DNA of 16,414 nt from CAZPXF01 sp964590945 (GCA_964590945.1 CAZPXF010000048.1:1-16414); one strand, 5' to 3'. Counted from the stretch's first letter, positions 1 through 8,003 are shown. Translations and numbers: made by a program. The notes: a model not told the origin generated them from the sequence alone.

Positions 1-46
1 GTCCTTTTCACTATCCATATCCTTATGCATTTATATAGACATATAG

Positions 47-75
47 ATTATCTACTAAAAAGGCATATTTTTCAA
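47..75 (-). promoter_or_regulatory. Sigma-A-like promoter firing leftward out of the window
   Basis: On the minus strand a -35 box TTGAAA (70-75) is followed after 17 bp by a -10 box GATAAT (47-52), each 5 of 6 to the housekeeping consensus. The predicted transcript starts near position 40 and runs off the left edge. ATG codons at 28-30 and 16-18 have no well-spaced ribosome binding site, but AAAAGGAC lies at the very edge, so the gene it serves may begin just outside the window. Confidence 0.5.
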
Positions 76-83
76 GAAGGAGT

Positions 84-147
84 AAGGCATCTTATCGACC
101 AGTTTATAAAAAACGCAGATAGTTTTGACCCTTAAGATGCCTTTTTT
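84..147 (+). repeat. Inverted repeat with long loop and plus-strand T-run
   Basis: An 11-bp perfect inverted repeat pairs AAGGCATCTTA (84-94) with TAAGATGCCTT (133-143), separated by 38 nt. A T-run (142-147) follows in the plus direction. The loop is long for an intrinsic terminator, and the T-run lies on the wrong side for the minus-strand gene that ends at 146. It could be a weak terminator for plus-strand transcription or a paired regulator site upstream of the leftward promoter. Only the repeat itself is certain. Confidence 0.35.
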
Positions 148-571
148 ACTTTCCATGTTCAGACATCCACCGATTCAACAGTTTTTCCAATATCTCACGA
201 AGCTGCTTTTGTTCTTCGCTGTCAAGCACATTGAACATTTTCTCCTGCCGATGGTTTTCCTGCTGATGACTGCCTTTCCTGGCCGCAATATAACCGCAGC
301 GGTTCAAAAGCTGGCTCAATGTCTGTTCTTCCGGCCTGAGATTCTCCAGATCTTTACCATACTTTGGCCCATTATCCCCTCTGTCAGGTCTGCCATGTTC
401 TCTGCCATGTCCTTTATGACCGGCCAGTTCTCCATGGCCATGTTTTTCTCCGGCCTCGCCCGTTTCTTCCACGCCAAAAAATGCCCTTCCTCTTCCGCAG
501 CTCAACTGTTCCTTTGGACATTGTTTTGGACATTGTGTACAATGTTCTGTTTTCATATTTTGATTCTCCAT
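146..571 (-). CDS. Small Cys/His-rich protein with MarR-like C-terminal tail, function unknown
   Basis: The 141-aa product begins at the ATG at 571, which has AAGGAG six bases upstream; a TTG five codons earlier overlaps that ribosome binding site and was not used. The N-terminus carries a cysteine cluster C11-x2-C14-x3-C18-x6-C25 followed by GRGRAFFG, a pattern suited to a metal or Fe-S site. Residues 43-65 are Gly/His-rich and look disordered. Residues 78-135 (LRPEEQTLSQLL onward, ending FNVLDSEEQKQLREILEKLL) resemble the last helices of MarR-type regulators, but the winged-helix DNA-binding domain is absent. It lies downstream of the importer operon, separated from it by a terminator. A metal-binding or redox-sensing partner of a nearby regulator is one guess; no function is assigned. 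Confidence 0.75.
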   Translation of the reverse strand: MENQNMKTEHCTQCPKQCPKEQLSCGRGRAFFGVEETGEAGEKHGHGELAGHKGHGREHGRPDRGDNGPKYGKDLENLRPEEQTLSQLLNRCGYIAARKGSHQQENHRQEKMFNVLDSEEQKQLREILEKLLNRWMSEHGK

Positions 572-597
572 ATTAATCTCCTTCAAATTCTGTTTTT

Positions 598-631
598 AAA
601 AAAAAGCAGGACGCTATCCTCCTGCTTTTTT
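598..631 (-). terminator. Intrinsic terminator of the importer/hydrolase operon
   Basis: An 11-bp perfect stem (601-611 with 620-630) has GCAGGA/TCCTGC at its core and an 8-nt loop. On the minus strand it is followed by eight T's (598-605, partly in the stem). It begins 14 bp after the stop codon of the lactonase-family gene. The T-run at 626-631 means it could also act in the plus direction. The small gene at 146-571 starts only about 27 bp further on, so it depends on readthrough or on a promoter not recognised here. Confidence 0.85.
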
Positions 632-644
632 CGCCCAATATCTC

Positions 645-1853
645 CTACTGTTCAATCGTCAGCATACGAATTGCCGACGGCGACACCGCCTCATACTTAT
701 TTCCGGTATATTCCAGAGTTCCATCCTCCAAAATCCGGAATGTTGTAATATCTCCGGATACCATATTCCCGGATAACAGATATCTCTGATCCGGCGAGAT
801 CCAAATACCACGCGGCAGATTCCCATTGCTGTTGATCTGCTGTTTCAGGCTCGGTCTGCCTTCCTCATCCAACGACATAACGATGATATCATTCAATCCG
901 CATAATGTAACATAAAGTGTCTTTCCATTTGGATGGATCTGGATATCCTGCGCGCCCACCGGCTTTCCATCGATCAGTCCGACTTCCTCCGTAAGCAGAT
1001 CCAGCTTTCCGAACAATTCAAGCTTTCCATCCTCATCATAATGGAAATAGTTTAACAAAGCTTTATTCTCATTGTCACAATAAAAAATCGGCAGCGTGGG
1101 ATGAAATACGCCATATCTTGGGAAGCTCGCAACTTCTTCCACCGTATATTCATCCAGCTTTACAAATTTCCCTTTCTCTTCATCTACCTTAAATGAAATG
1201 ATACGATCCATACCTTTATCACAGGTAATGAAAATCTTACCGTCAGGGCTTGCAATTACCGCATGTAATCTGGAGATAACTTCAACCAGTTGAATATGGT
1301 TTGTCACCGGATCAACATTTCTCTGTGAATTTGGTCCCTTTCCGCCTGTACCCTCTGTAATCATAACGTCACAGGGTTTTCCTATGGAACCGTCTTCCTG
1401 TATTGGGAATAATACCAGCGCGGTATCGTCAAATAATACTTCGTTTCCGATACTTCCGTCTTCCTTCTGTACAATCTTCGTCACATGCCACGGATCAGAG
1501 CAGTGGCATGCCATAATATATTTTTTACTCTTTGTCATGCACAGATAAGACGGTTCAGGGGACAGAGACTGCTGCTCATTGATAAGAGACAGTTTCCCGT
1601 TCTCCGGATCTATCCGAAAGGCCAGCACATAACCGCCGCCGCCAATCTCATCCCGTCTCTCTCCACATTCGTTTACCGCATACAGAATCCGGTTCTCATC
1701 ATCCAGATAAAGCTGCCCTGCAGCAATATCCTGTCTGATCGTCTCGATCAATTTCAAAGATCCGTTCTCCCTGTCATATTCAAATGTAGAGATTCCTTTC
1801 GGCGCAGGGGCAAATCCCCAGTTTCCTACATATGTAAATATTTTTTTGGACAT
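645..1853 (-). CDS. Lactonase family (YbhE/6-phosphogluconolactonase-type) beta-propeller protein
   Basis: The 402-aa cytoplasmic protein has no signal peptide and looks like a seven-bladed propeller of the YbhE/Pgl lactonase family. Repeated blade signatures are visible: LHAVIASPDGKIFITCDKGMDRI (split as LHAVIASPDG 197-206, then DKGMDRI 212-218), DIQIHPNGKTLYVT (303-316) and GIWISPDQRYLLSGN (349-363). Known members open lactones such as 6-phosphogluconolactone, but the family is broad and substrate cannot be read from the sequence. At 402 aa it is longer than the usual 330-350, the excess lying around residues 95-190. The start is supported by AGGAGG in the 18-bp gap to the esterase gene upstream, with which it is evidently co-transcribed. 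As the last gene of the importer operon it may hydrolyse an imported or intermediate lactone. Family assignment is firm, role inferred. Confidence 0.85.
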   Translation of the reverse strand: MSKKIFTYVGNWGFAPAPKGISTFEYDRENGSLKLIETIRQDIAAGQLYLDDENRILYAVNECGERRDEIGGGGYVLAFRIDPENGKLSLINEQQSLSPEPSYLCMTKSKKYIMACHCSDPWHVTKIVQKEDGSIGNEVLFDDTALVLFPIQEDGSIGKPCDVMITEGTGGKGPNSQRNVDPVTNHIQLVEVISRLHAVIASPDGKIFITCDKGMDRIISFKVDEEKGKFVKLDEYTVEEVASFPRYGVFHPTLPIFYCDNENKALLNYFHYDEDGKLELFGKLDLLTEEVGLIDGKPVGAQDIQIHPNGKTLYVTLCGLNDIIVMSLDEEGRPSLKQQINSNGNLPRGIWISPDQRYLLSGNMVSGDITTFRILEDGTLEYTGNKYEAVSPSAIRMLTIEQ

Positions 1854-1871
1854 TTTATCGTCCTCCTAATT

Positions 1872-2759
1872 TCAATTGTCTTTTAATACTCTGTCTAAGA
1901 AGTCAAAGCTTATATCTGCTGCATAATCTTCATGCCACCAGATTCTTCCATGATGCGGCGCACCCTTTTCAATATGAAGCTCCACCTTATCTTCTCCTGC
2001 AATCTCACGAATCGCAGACGCCAACCGGATCGACTGCTCAACCGGTACGATGACATCTTCCGTACCATGTATAATGATAAAAGGCGGCATATCCGGATTC
2101 ACATAGATATAAGGACTTGCCAGACGAACCAGTTCCGGAATATGAGGAAGCGGCGCTCCCATGAATTCAGACTCCGCCGAATCCGGCGCATCATGCTCCT
2201 GTTCACCTTTCATACCTTTCCTTTTATAAGCAGCGTCCATATCAAGAAATCCTCCGCAAGGGCCGCACCAGTCAACAACTGCTGCCACCCGGCTGTCATA
2301 ATCAGCGTTTCCCATGGACAGATCCTCAAAAGCCGGATTTCCCGCAGTCAATGCTGCCATCGCAGCAATCCAGCCACCGGCTGAAGGTCCCCAGAGCGAG
2401 ATCCTTTCTGCATCCAAATGATATTCATCTGCATGTGCCTTTAAAAATCGAATAGCTGCTTTTGCATCGTAAAGCATTGCCGGAAAACGCGCCTCGCCGC
2501 TCTTACGATATTCTACACTGACAACCACGTACCCTCTGTCTGTTCCTCTGAGCATAGGTTCTACGGAATCTTCCCTGTGTCCTCCTCTGCTGAATCCGCC
2601 TCCATGAAAATGGACGATAACCGGATACGGGGTTTCACTCTCTTCATTTGGAAACCATATATCCAGAATCTGCGATGGAGACTGACCGGCATATGGGATG
2701 TCATATATCTTCTTTTTTACATGTTCCTCAGCTTCTTTTGACATACAATGATCTTTCAT
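1872..2759 (-). CDS. Alpha/beta-hydrolase-fold esterase (HSL/BD-FAE-like)
   Basis: The 295-aa predicted cytoplasmic carboxylesterase has the HGGG oxyanion-hole motif (52-55), the nucleophile elbow GPSAG with Ser126, a candidate acid Asp235 in HGTEDVIVP, and a candidate His269 or His270 in APHHGR. This is the layout of the hormone-sensitive-lipase/BD-FAE branch, whose members cleave short acyl or aryl esters. No signal peptide is present. The start is four bases after the stop of the ceramidase-like gene, so translation is probably coupled; an ATG at codon 6 (2744) is an alternative with a poorer ribosome binding site. Its place behind a peptide/opine-type importer suggests it hydrolyses an ester brought in by that importer. 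The substrate is unknown. Confidence 0.88.
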   Translation of the reverse strand: MKDHCMSKEAEEHVKKKIYDIPYAGQSPSQILDIWFPNEESETPYPVIVHFHGGGFSRGGHREDSVEPMLRGTDRGYVVVSVEYRKSGEARFPAMLYDAKAAIRFLKAHADEYHLDAERISLWGPSAGGWIAAMAALTAGNPAFEDLSMGNADYDSRVAAVVDWCGPCGGFLDMDAAYKRKGMKGEQEHDAPDSAESEFMGAPLPHIPELVRLASPYIYVNPDMPPFIIIHGTEDVIVPVEQSIRLASAIREIAGEDKVELHIEKGAPHHGRIWWHEDYAADISFDFLDRVLKDN

Positions 2760-2763
2760 ATCG

Positions 2764-4092
2764 TTATAATTCCTTCTCCTCTTTCAGCAATGCCTTTACA
2801 CATCGGATCAGCTCCTGTGCAATATATCCCGGACGGAGCCATGTATGATTCATACCAACGATTCCATCTCCATATAATTCTGCCAGCTCAAATGCCTCAT
2901 CACTGTAAATATAACCCGAATTATATGCAAGACTTGCAACATGGTTCATCAATATCAGATTCTCACAGCCGCATGCATCCTTGATCTCTTTTCCTAAGGC
3001 GGAATACAGCTCTCCGCTGAATCCCATCAGTACGATCGGGCCGATCTTTATCTTCTGTACACGTACCTTGTATGGAACCGGTTTCCCTGCTTCATCCTTT
3101 CCGGGAACTTCCGCCCATATGGTTCCGGCGGACAGCGGAGTCCTGGATACATCGCAATTGATCCTCCGGATCACCTTCTGAACATCTGCAAAATGGTGTG
3201 AAACCAATGTGTGAAGCATGGAAAGCGGAATAGCTGGATCTTTCTCATAATACTCTACCGGCGCACCCGTCTTTGGATCCTCGCGGTACACCTGATTAGA
3301 CATAACAGGATTCAAATCTCCCGCTGCTCCGCTCGACCATATTGCCACACTGCCATCATATTCCTTTTCCATATATTTACTTACGTTACCACCCAAATCA
3401 CTGGAAATACCTACGCTCCCGTCTTTTCCGCATGCATTCAGAATCATCACTGTATTATGAACCGGATAATTGACAAGAAATGCAATCGGTTTTCCTTCCA
3501 GACCGGCAAATTTCATAACAAACAACTTATGGTCTGCCGGACGGTTGATATTGTTGCCCGTTCCAAGCTCCACATGCACGTTACCCATCCCGTCCGTCAC
3601 TTCATAGAACGCAATCCGGTTTACATTGATGTCGCTTGTTCCATACCCATAACCAACCGTTGCCGGCGCCATACTGTCAAGAGCTTTCTATGCAGCCAGG
3701 AACAGTTTCTCAAGTATAAACTGCTCATACAGCTTTGTAGCTTCCTGTACCTCTATCGGTTTCCTCGCTATATAATTCGGGCCTTCATAAGGACGATATC
3801 CCGTGACCGGGGCGGAGTGTGTATGGATACTAAAATACAGTATATGATCCTGCGGCACGCCAGTATGCGTCTCAAGCGCTTTTAAATTCTCCTCCGGATT
3901 TGGAACCTTATCCAGATCTCCTGAGATCAGCAGCACCCTTTTCCCCTGATTTTGCAGCGCAATGACTCTTATATACAGATCATCCACGATTCCCCCAAAA
4001 TGGGAATCCATAAGTCCACGAAGTTTTCCCAGTAAATCTGCAGATGGCGTAATCTTTTCCCTGGCTGCGCCACAATACAACTGTTGTTCCAT
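2764..4092 (-). pseudogene. Neutral/alkaline ceramidase-like hydrolase interrupted by an in-frame TAG
   Basis: Two segments, 3688-4092 (134 codons) and 2764-3672, lie in the same frame and are separated only by a TAG at 3688-3690 and five sense codons (AAA GCT CTT GAC AGT). Read through, they give one 442-codon protein resembling the neutral/alkaline non-lysosomal ceramidase N-terminal domain. HTHSAP (90-95) is in the first part; NYPVH (208-212), SDLGG and GAAGDLNP (255-262) are in the second, and match the family's metal- and catalysis-associated motifs. The break falls in a helix before MAPATVGYG; a CAG-to-TAG change would restore a normal-looking sequence. AAGGAGTG precedes the first ATG, but no ribosome binding site precedes the ATG at 3672, so independent translation of the second half is unlikely. 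It is called a pseudogene, with stop readthrough as the alternative. Relatives act on N-acyl amides; this substrate is unknown. Confidence 0.75.
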
Positions 4093-4106
4093 ACTTTCAC
4101 TCCTTA

Positions 4107-5063
4107 TTATAAATTATTGATTTCTTTTACACGGCAGCAGGATACGTAATGATTCGGACTTACTTCCGTCAGCTCCTGCGGCTGATAGCATCTGTCGCAG
4201 GCATAATTACATCTCGCCGCAAACCGGCATCCAGGCTTTGGATCGATCGGTGATGTAATCTCGCCCTTCAATACGATCCGGTTCATCTTTCTGTCAATAT
4301 CCGTGGACGGAATTGCAGAGAGCAATGCCTTTGTATACGGATGATACTGCTTGCTGAATAATTCATGAGCCGGACTTGTCTCGACAAGCTGTCCGAGATA
4401 CATAACACATATATCGTCAGATATATGCTTTACAACCGACAGATCATGCGTAATAAACATATATGTAAGATTTTTTTCCTGCTGCAATTCTTTCAGAAGA
4501 TTCAAAATCTGCGCCTGAATCGATACATCCAGCGCTGATACCGGCTCGTCACAGACGATAAATTCCGGATCGAGGGCAAGCGAACGCGCGATTCCTACTC
4601 TCTGCCGACGTCCTCCATCCAGCTCATGCGGGTAGGACAGCCGGAGTCTTGGAGCTATTCCAACCAGATCCATCAACTCTTTCGTTTTATCGATCGCTTC
4701 CTGCTTGCTGTATTTTCCTGAAATCAGCAACGGCTCCTTAATGGAATCCTCAACCGTATATCTTGGATCCAGCGAAGAATACGGATCCTGGAAAATAATC
4801 TGCGCATGTTCACGGAATTTTTTCATATCTTTGCGGTTTAACTGGGTTACATCTTCATTATCAAAGATGATCTGCCCGCTGGTGCTTTCCTCCAGATGTA
4901 CCAGCATCCTTCCCAATGTGGATTTTCCGCATCCGGACTCGCCAACAATTCCCATTGTTTTTCCTTTTTCGATACTGAAGGTTACATCATCTGTAGCATG
5001 AACCATGCCCCGGGCTGTCTTAAAATATTTCTTCAGATTCCGTACTTCAACTAATTTGGACAT
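4107..5063 (-). CDS. dppF: ABC transporter ATP-binding protein, Dpp/Opp type, second ATPase (DppF/OppF-like)
   Basis: The 318-aa cytoplasmic ATPase is the second motor subunit of the importer. Walker A is GESGCGKST (41-49), Walker B is FIVCDEP (168-174), the switch His is H206 and the D-loop is SALD. The signature motif reads LDGGR (148-152) instead of LSGGQ, a variant I recall from other DppF-like proteins. The C-terminal oligopeptide/dipeptide extension carries Cys279, 285, 289, 292, 309 and 310, spaced as in subunits that bind a 4Fe-4S cluster. I chose the ATG at 5063, which overlaps the stop of the first ATPase gene as TAATG and has GGAGG just upstream. A start 13 codons earlier would lie inside that gene. 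Confidence 0.93.
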   Translation of the reverse strand: MSKLVEVRNLKKYFKTARGMVHATDDVTFSIEKGKTMGIVGESGCGKSTLGRMLVHLEESTSGQIIFDNEDVTQLNRKDMKKFREHAQIIFQDPYSSLDPRYTVEDSIKEPLLISGKYSKQEAIDKTKELMDLVGIAPRLRLSYPHELDGGRRQRVGIARSLALDPEFIVCDEPVSALDVSIQAQILNLLKELQQEKNLTYMFITHDLSVVKHISDDICVMYLGQLVETSPAHELFSKQYHPYTKALLSAIPSTDIDRKMNRIVLKGEITSPIDPKPGCRFAARCNYACDRCYQPQELTEVSPNHYVSCCRVKEINNL

Positions 5064-6046
5064 TATGACTCCTCCTTGTCTTTTACCAGCAGGCAGCGAC
5101 ACATATGCCCCGGTGTTATCTCTCTCAATCCCACTTCACTACATCTGCATTTTTCCGTAGCCTTGTCGCACCGTGGATTGAATTTACAGCCCTTCGGCAG
5201 ATCTGTCGGATCCGGCGGAAGTCCGTCGATCGGACTTAACCATTCCACATCCTCATCCAGCTTTGGCAGAGCGCCGAAAAGTCCCAATGTATATGGATGC
5301 GTCGGATTCTTGAAAATATCTTTAAGCGAACCGGACTCTACGATCTCACCGGCATACACAATAGCAACCTCATCGCACATTTCCGCAACTACGCCTAAAT
5401 CATGCGTAATCAGAATCGTCGTCGTATTATTCTCCTGATTCAGCTTCTGCATCAGCTCCAGAACCTGCGCCTGGATCGTAACATCCAAAGCGGTTGTCGG
5501 CTCATCCGCCAGCAAAAGCTCCGGATTACACGCCAACGCGATCGCGATTACAACCCTCTGCTTCATACCGCCGGAAAACTGGTGCGGATATTCGTCATAA
5601 CGCTCGGCAGGAATACCAACTGTTTCCAACATCTGCTCTGCCCTTTTACGGATCTCATTCTTCGGGATATCGTTATGTAATTCGATAACCTCTGCGATCT
5701 GCTTTCCTACTGACATAACCGGATTCAAGGATGTCATCGGATCCTGGAAGATCATAGTGATCTTACTTCCGCGAACCCCGCACATCTCTTCCTCTGTCAG
5801 CTTGAGAAGGTTCTGTCCCTCCAGGATAACTTCTCCGTCTCTTAATTCCGCCGGCGGCTCCTGAAGAACTCTGAGTATTGTACGGGCAATCGTTGTTTTT
5901 CCGGCTCCGGTTTCTCCAACCAGTCCCAGAACCTTTCCTTTCTCCAGATTAAAAGAAACTCCATTTACTGCATGTACAGTTTCCTCTTTTGTAACGTACT
6001 CTACCTTTAAATTTTTTACCTGTAAAAATGTATTTTTCTCGCCCAT
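5063..6046 (-). CDS. dppD: ABC transporter ATP-binding protein, Dpp/Opp type, first ATPase (DppD/OppD-like)
   Basis: The 327-aa cytoplasmic ATPase has Walker A GETGAGKT (44-51), Q-loop FQDPMTSLNP (100-109), a signature beginning FSGGMKQR (157-164), Walker B LLLADEP (177-183) and switch His215. The C-terminal oligopeptide/dipeptide extension has Cys287, 293, 300, 302, 316 and 318 in the arrangement associated with a structural 4Fe-4S cluster. It pairs with the following ATPase to energise import through the two permeases. AAGGGGA lies about seven bases before the start, and the gap to the upstream permease gene is 11 bp. The signature motif is near canonical, unlike its partner, so any asymmetry between the two ATP sites would arise in DppF. 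The peptide specificity is not deducible. Confidence 0.95.
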   Translation of the reverse strand: MGEKNTFLQVKNLKVEYVTKEETVHAVNGVSFNLEKGKVLGLVGETGAGKTTIARTILRVLQEPPAELRDGEVILEGQNLLKLTEEEMCGVRGSKITMIFQDPMTSLNPVMSVGKQIAEVIELHNDIPKNEIRKRAEQMLETVGIPAERYDEYPHQFSGGMKQRVVIAIALACNPELLLADEPTTALDVTIQAQVLELMQKLNQENNTTTILITHDLGVVAEMCDEVAIVYAGEIVESGSLKDIFKNPTHPYTLGLFGALPKLDEDVEWLSPIDGLPPDPTDLPKGCKFNPRCDKATEKCRCSEVGLREITPGHMCRCLLVKDKEES

Positions 6047-6057
6047 GTCATTTCCCC

Positions 6058-6951
6058 TTACTTCTTAAGCTTCGGATCCAGCGCGTCACGTAAACCATCA
6101 CCAAGCAAATTAAGCGACAGAACAACCAGCATGATACATATACCCGGAATCAGACACATGTATGGATAATCCATAATGAAATCACGGCTGTCTGCCAGCA
6201 TCGCGCCCCACTCAGGAGTCGGCGGCTGAACGCCGATACCAATGTAACTCATACTTGCCGCCATCATGATTCGTGCTCCAACACCCATTGTTGCCTGCAC
6301 CAGGATCGGAGCAAATGTGTTCGGAAATACATGCTTTGCTATGATCCTCAGATCACTGCAGTTACTGGTTGACGCAGCATCCAGATATTCCATCTTGCGG
6401 ACATTCAATATCGAAGATCTCATCAGACGTGCGGTTCCTGCAATTCCTTCTACGCCAAGGGCGATGATTACATTCCCTACTCCCGGTCCTAATACACAGG
6501 CAAGGGCAATGTTCAGGATCATACCCGGAATAGACTGGATAATATCACACAATCTCATGATCAGGTTGTCCAGCCAGCCGCCGTAGAATCCGGAGATTGC
6601 TCCGACAATGATTCCAAAGAATGCACTGAAAATTACAGAACCAATACCAATTACGAGAGAATATCGCGCCCCGTACATCGCACGGCTTAAAATATCGCGC
6701 CCCATCTGGTCTGTTCCGAAAAGATGCTCCTTACAAGGCCCCAGGCAGCGATCCATAATATTGATCTCCGTATATCCATATGGCGAAAGCACAGGGGCAA
6801 ATATTGCAATCAGAAGTACGAATAAGAAAATAATTCCGCCTACAACAGCGCCTTTATTATAAGAAAGCCTCTTCATAACTTCTACAAACTGGCTTTTCTT
6901 CTTTACCTTTACCGGTTCTGCCGCGACTTTTTTTGTTGCTGCGTTTGTCAT
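6058..6951 (-). CDS. dppC: ABC transporter permease, DppC/OppC family
   Basis: The 297-aa inner-membrane subunit has an N-terminal cytoplasmic segment, a first helix near residues 35-53 and the family's GTDQMGRDILSR signature (79-90). The transmembrane permease domain follows, with PPTPEWGAML (243-252) near the end. The ATPase-contacting EAA loop spans about 189-213 and reads DAASTSNCSDLRIIAKHVFPN. The Gly normally found seven residues into the loop is Asn197, a mild departure. Its ATG overlaps the stop of the DppB gene by four bases (ATGA), and AAGGAGTGAG precedes it, so translation is coupled with DppB. Confidence 0.95.
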   Translation of the reverse strand: MTNAATKKVAAEPVKVKKKSQFVEVMKRLSYNKGAVVGGIIFLFVLLIAIFAPVLSPYGYTEINIMDRCLGPCKEHLFGTDQMGRDILSRAMYGARYSLVIGIGSVIFSAFFGIIVGAISGFYGGWLDNLIMRLCDIIQSIPGMILNIALACVLGPGVGNVIIALGVEGIAGTARLMRSSILNVRKMEYLDAASTSNCSDLRIIAKHVFPNTFAPILVQATMGVGARIMMAASMSYIGIGVQPPTPEWGAMLADSRDFIMDYPYMCLIPGICIMLVVLSLNLLGDGLRDALDPKLKK

Positions 6952-7907
6952 TTTTTCTCACTCCTTTTCTTCTTACCGCCCGTGATCTGCGCTTTCACAC
7001 GAGGGTCAACTTGAGCTATTAACAGGTCGCAAACCAACATAATGATTGAGAAAGTGATAGCCAGAAGAACAACGCCGCCCTGTACAACCGGATAATCACG
7101 GTTGTTAACTGCATTTACAATATATACTCCGACGCCCGGAATCGCAAAAATGGTTTCCGCGATCAACGTTCCGCCAAGCGAAGTACCAAAACTCATACTT
7201 GCTACTGTGATAACAGGGATCAGCGCGTTTGGAAGTGCATGCTTATAAATCACAGACCGCTTCTTTACACCTTTTGCTTTTGCCATTGTAATGTAATCGG
7301 AGTTAATAACCTCAAGCATACCTGATCTCATCTGCCTTGCCATCGTAGTAACCCCGGCAAGCGCGGTCGATATGATCGGCAAAATCCAATATTGAATACC
7401 TCCGATACCATACGCCGGAAGCAATCCAAGCTTATTTGAGAATACCAGGATCAGAACAAGCGCAAACCAGAATCCCGGAAGTGAAGTACCAATCAACGCC
7501 AATGCCATGGAACCATAATCAATAATACTGTTTTGATGTACGGCCGCCGTTACTCCAAGCGGAATACCGATTACCAGAGATAATACCATCCCCGATACCG
7601 CAAAGATCAGCGTCTTCGGAAAACGGGATATTAATTCCGCTGAGATAGAAACATTACTGATATAAGAAGTTCCGAAATCAAAATGTAAAAATACATCTGA
7701 CATATACCGTCCAAGCTGAACGATATACGGATCGTTCAGTCCCATTTCGTCGCGCAGATTATTGATCTGCTCAGCTGTTGCAGTAGAGCCGAGGATAACC
7801 TCTGCCGGATCGCCCGGAGACAGCTGCATCAACGTAAAAACTAATATAACAACACCCAGCAAAACCGGTATCATTAATAAGATTCTCTTTAATGTATATT
7901 TTCCCAT
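6948..7907 (-). CDS. dppB: ABC transporter permease, DppB/OppB family
   Basis: The 319-aa polytopic membrane subunit forms half of the translocation channel. It begins with a hydrophobic helix (10-29) followed by LSPGDPAEV (29-37), the usual DppB hallmark. The EAA loop at 204-227 (DYITMAKAKG...YKHALPNA) contacts an ATPase and keeps the conserved Gly. I placed the start at the ATG at 7907, which has GGAG eight bases upstream and gives the family-typical MGKYTLKRIL N-terminus. An in-frame ATG at 7949 would begin inside the hairpin at 7932-7974 and add 14 atypical residues. A basic C-terminal tail, GKKKRSEKK, ends the protein. Confidence 0.95.
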   Translation of the reverse strand: MGKYTLKRILLMIPVLLGVVILVFTLMQLSPGDPAEVILGSTATAEQINNLRDEMGLNDPYIVQLGRYMSDVFLHFDFGTSYISNVSISAELISRFPKTLIFAVSGMVLSLVIGIPLGVTAAVHQNSIIDYGSMALALIGTSLPGFWFALVLILVFSNKLGLLPAYGIGGIQYWILPIISTALAGVTTMARQMRSGMLEVINSDYITMAKAKGVKKRSVIYKHALPNALIPVITVASMSFGTSLGGTLIAETIFAIPGVGVYIVNAVNNRDYPVVQGGVVLLAITFSIIMLVCDLLIAQVDPRVKAQITGGKKKRSEKK

Positions 7908-7925
7908 AAGACTACTCCAGTTCTT

Positions 7926-7974
7926 ATTAAAAGGACGCCCCGCCCCCATTTGTTCATCTTACACGGGGCGTCCT
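7926..7974 (-). terminator. Hairpin between binding-protein and permease genes, likely partial terminator
   Basis: An 11-bp perfect GC-rich stem (7932-7942 with 7964-7974; AGGACGCCCCG/CGGGGCGTCCT) has a 21-nt loop. On the minus strand it is followed by TTTTAATAA. It lies 29 bp after the binding-protein stop and 24 bp before the DppB start. The short T-run suggests partial termination or a 3' RNA stabiliser that lets the binding protein be made in excess over the membrane subunits, an arrangement known in many ABC operons. The function here is inferred. Confidence 0.7.
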
Positions 7975-8003
7975 CTTTCTACATGGTTACTTTAATCCTT
8001 CGT

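Noticed and set aside
125..748. A 207-codon open frame on the plus strand
   Set aside because: It lies antisense to the small Cys-rich gene and the end of the lactonase gene, crosses the operon terminator, and has no ribosome binding site. The minus-strand genes explain the DNA better.
3670..3672. ATG at 3672 as the start of a separate gene for the second half of the ceramidase-like protein
   Set aside because: There is no ribosome binding site upstream, the frame continues from the first segment through the TAG, and the start falls inside a conserved region.
3211..3885. A 224-codon plus-strand open frame across the ceramidase-like gene and its TAG
   Set aside because: It has no recognisable domain and no ribosome binding site, and it is antisense to a sequence with clear family motifs. 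It was considered because it spans the nonsense site, but it looks like a shadow.
7908..7949. Upstream ATG at 7949 for the DppB-like permease
   Set aside because: It would start inside the hairpin and add residues atypical of the family. The ATG at 7907 has a proper ribosome binding site.
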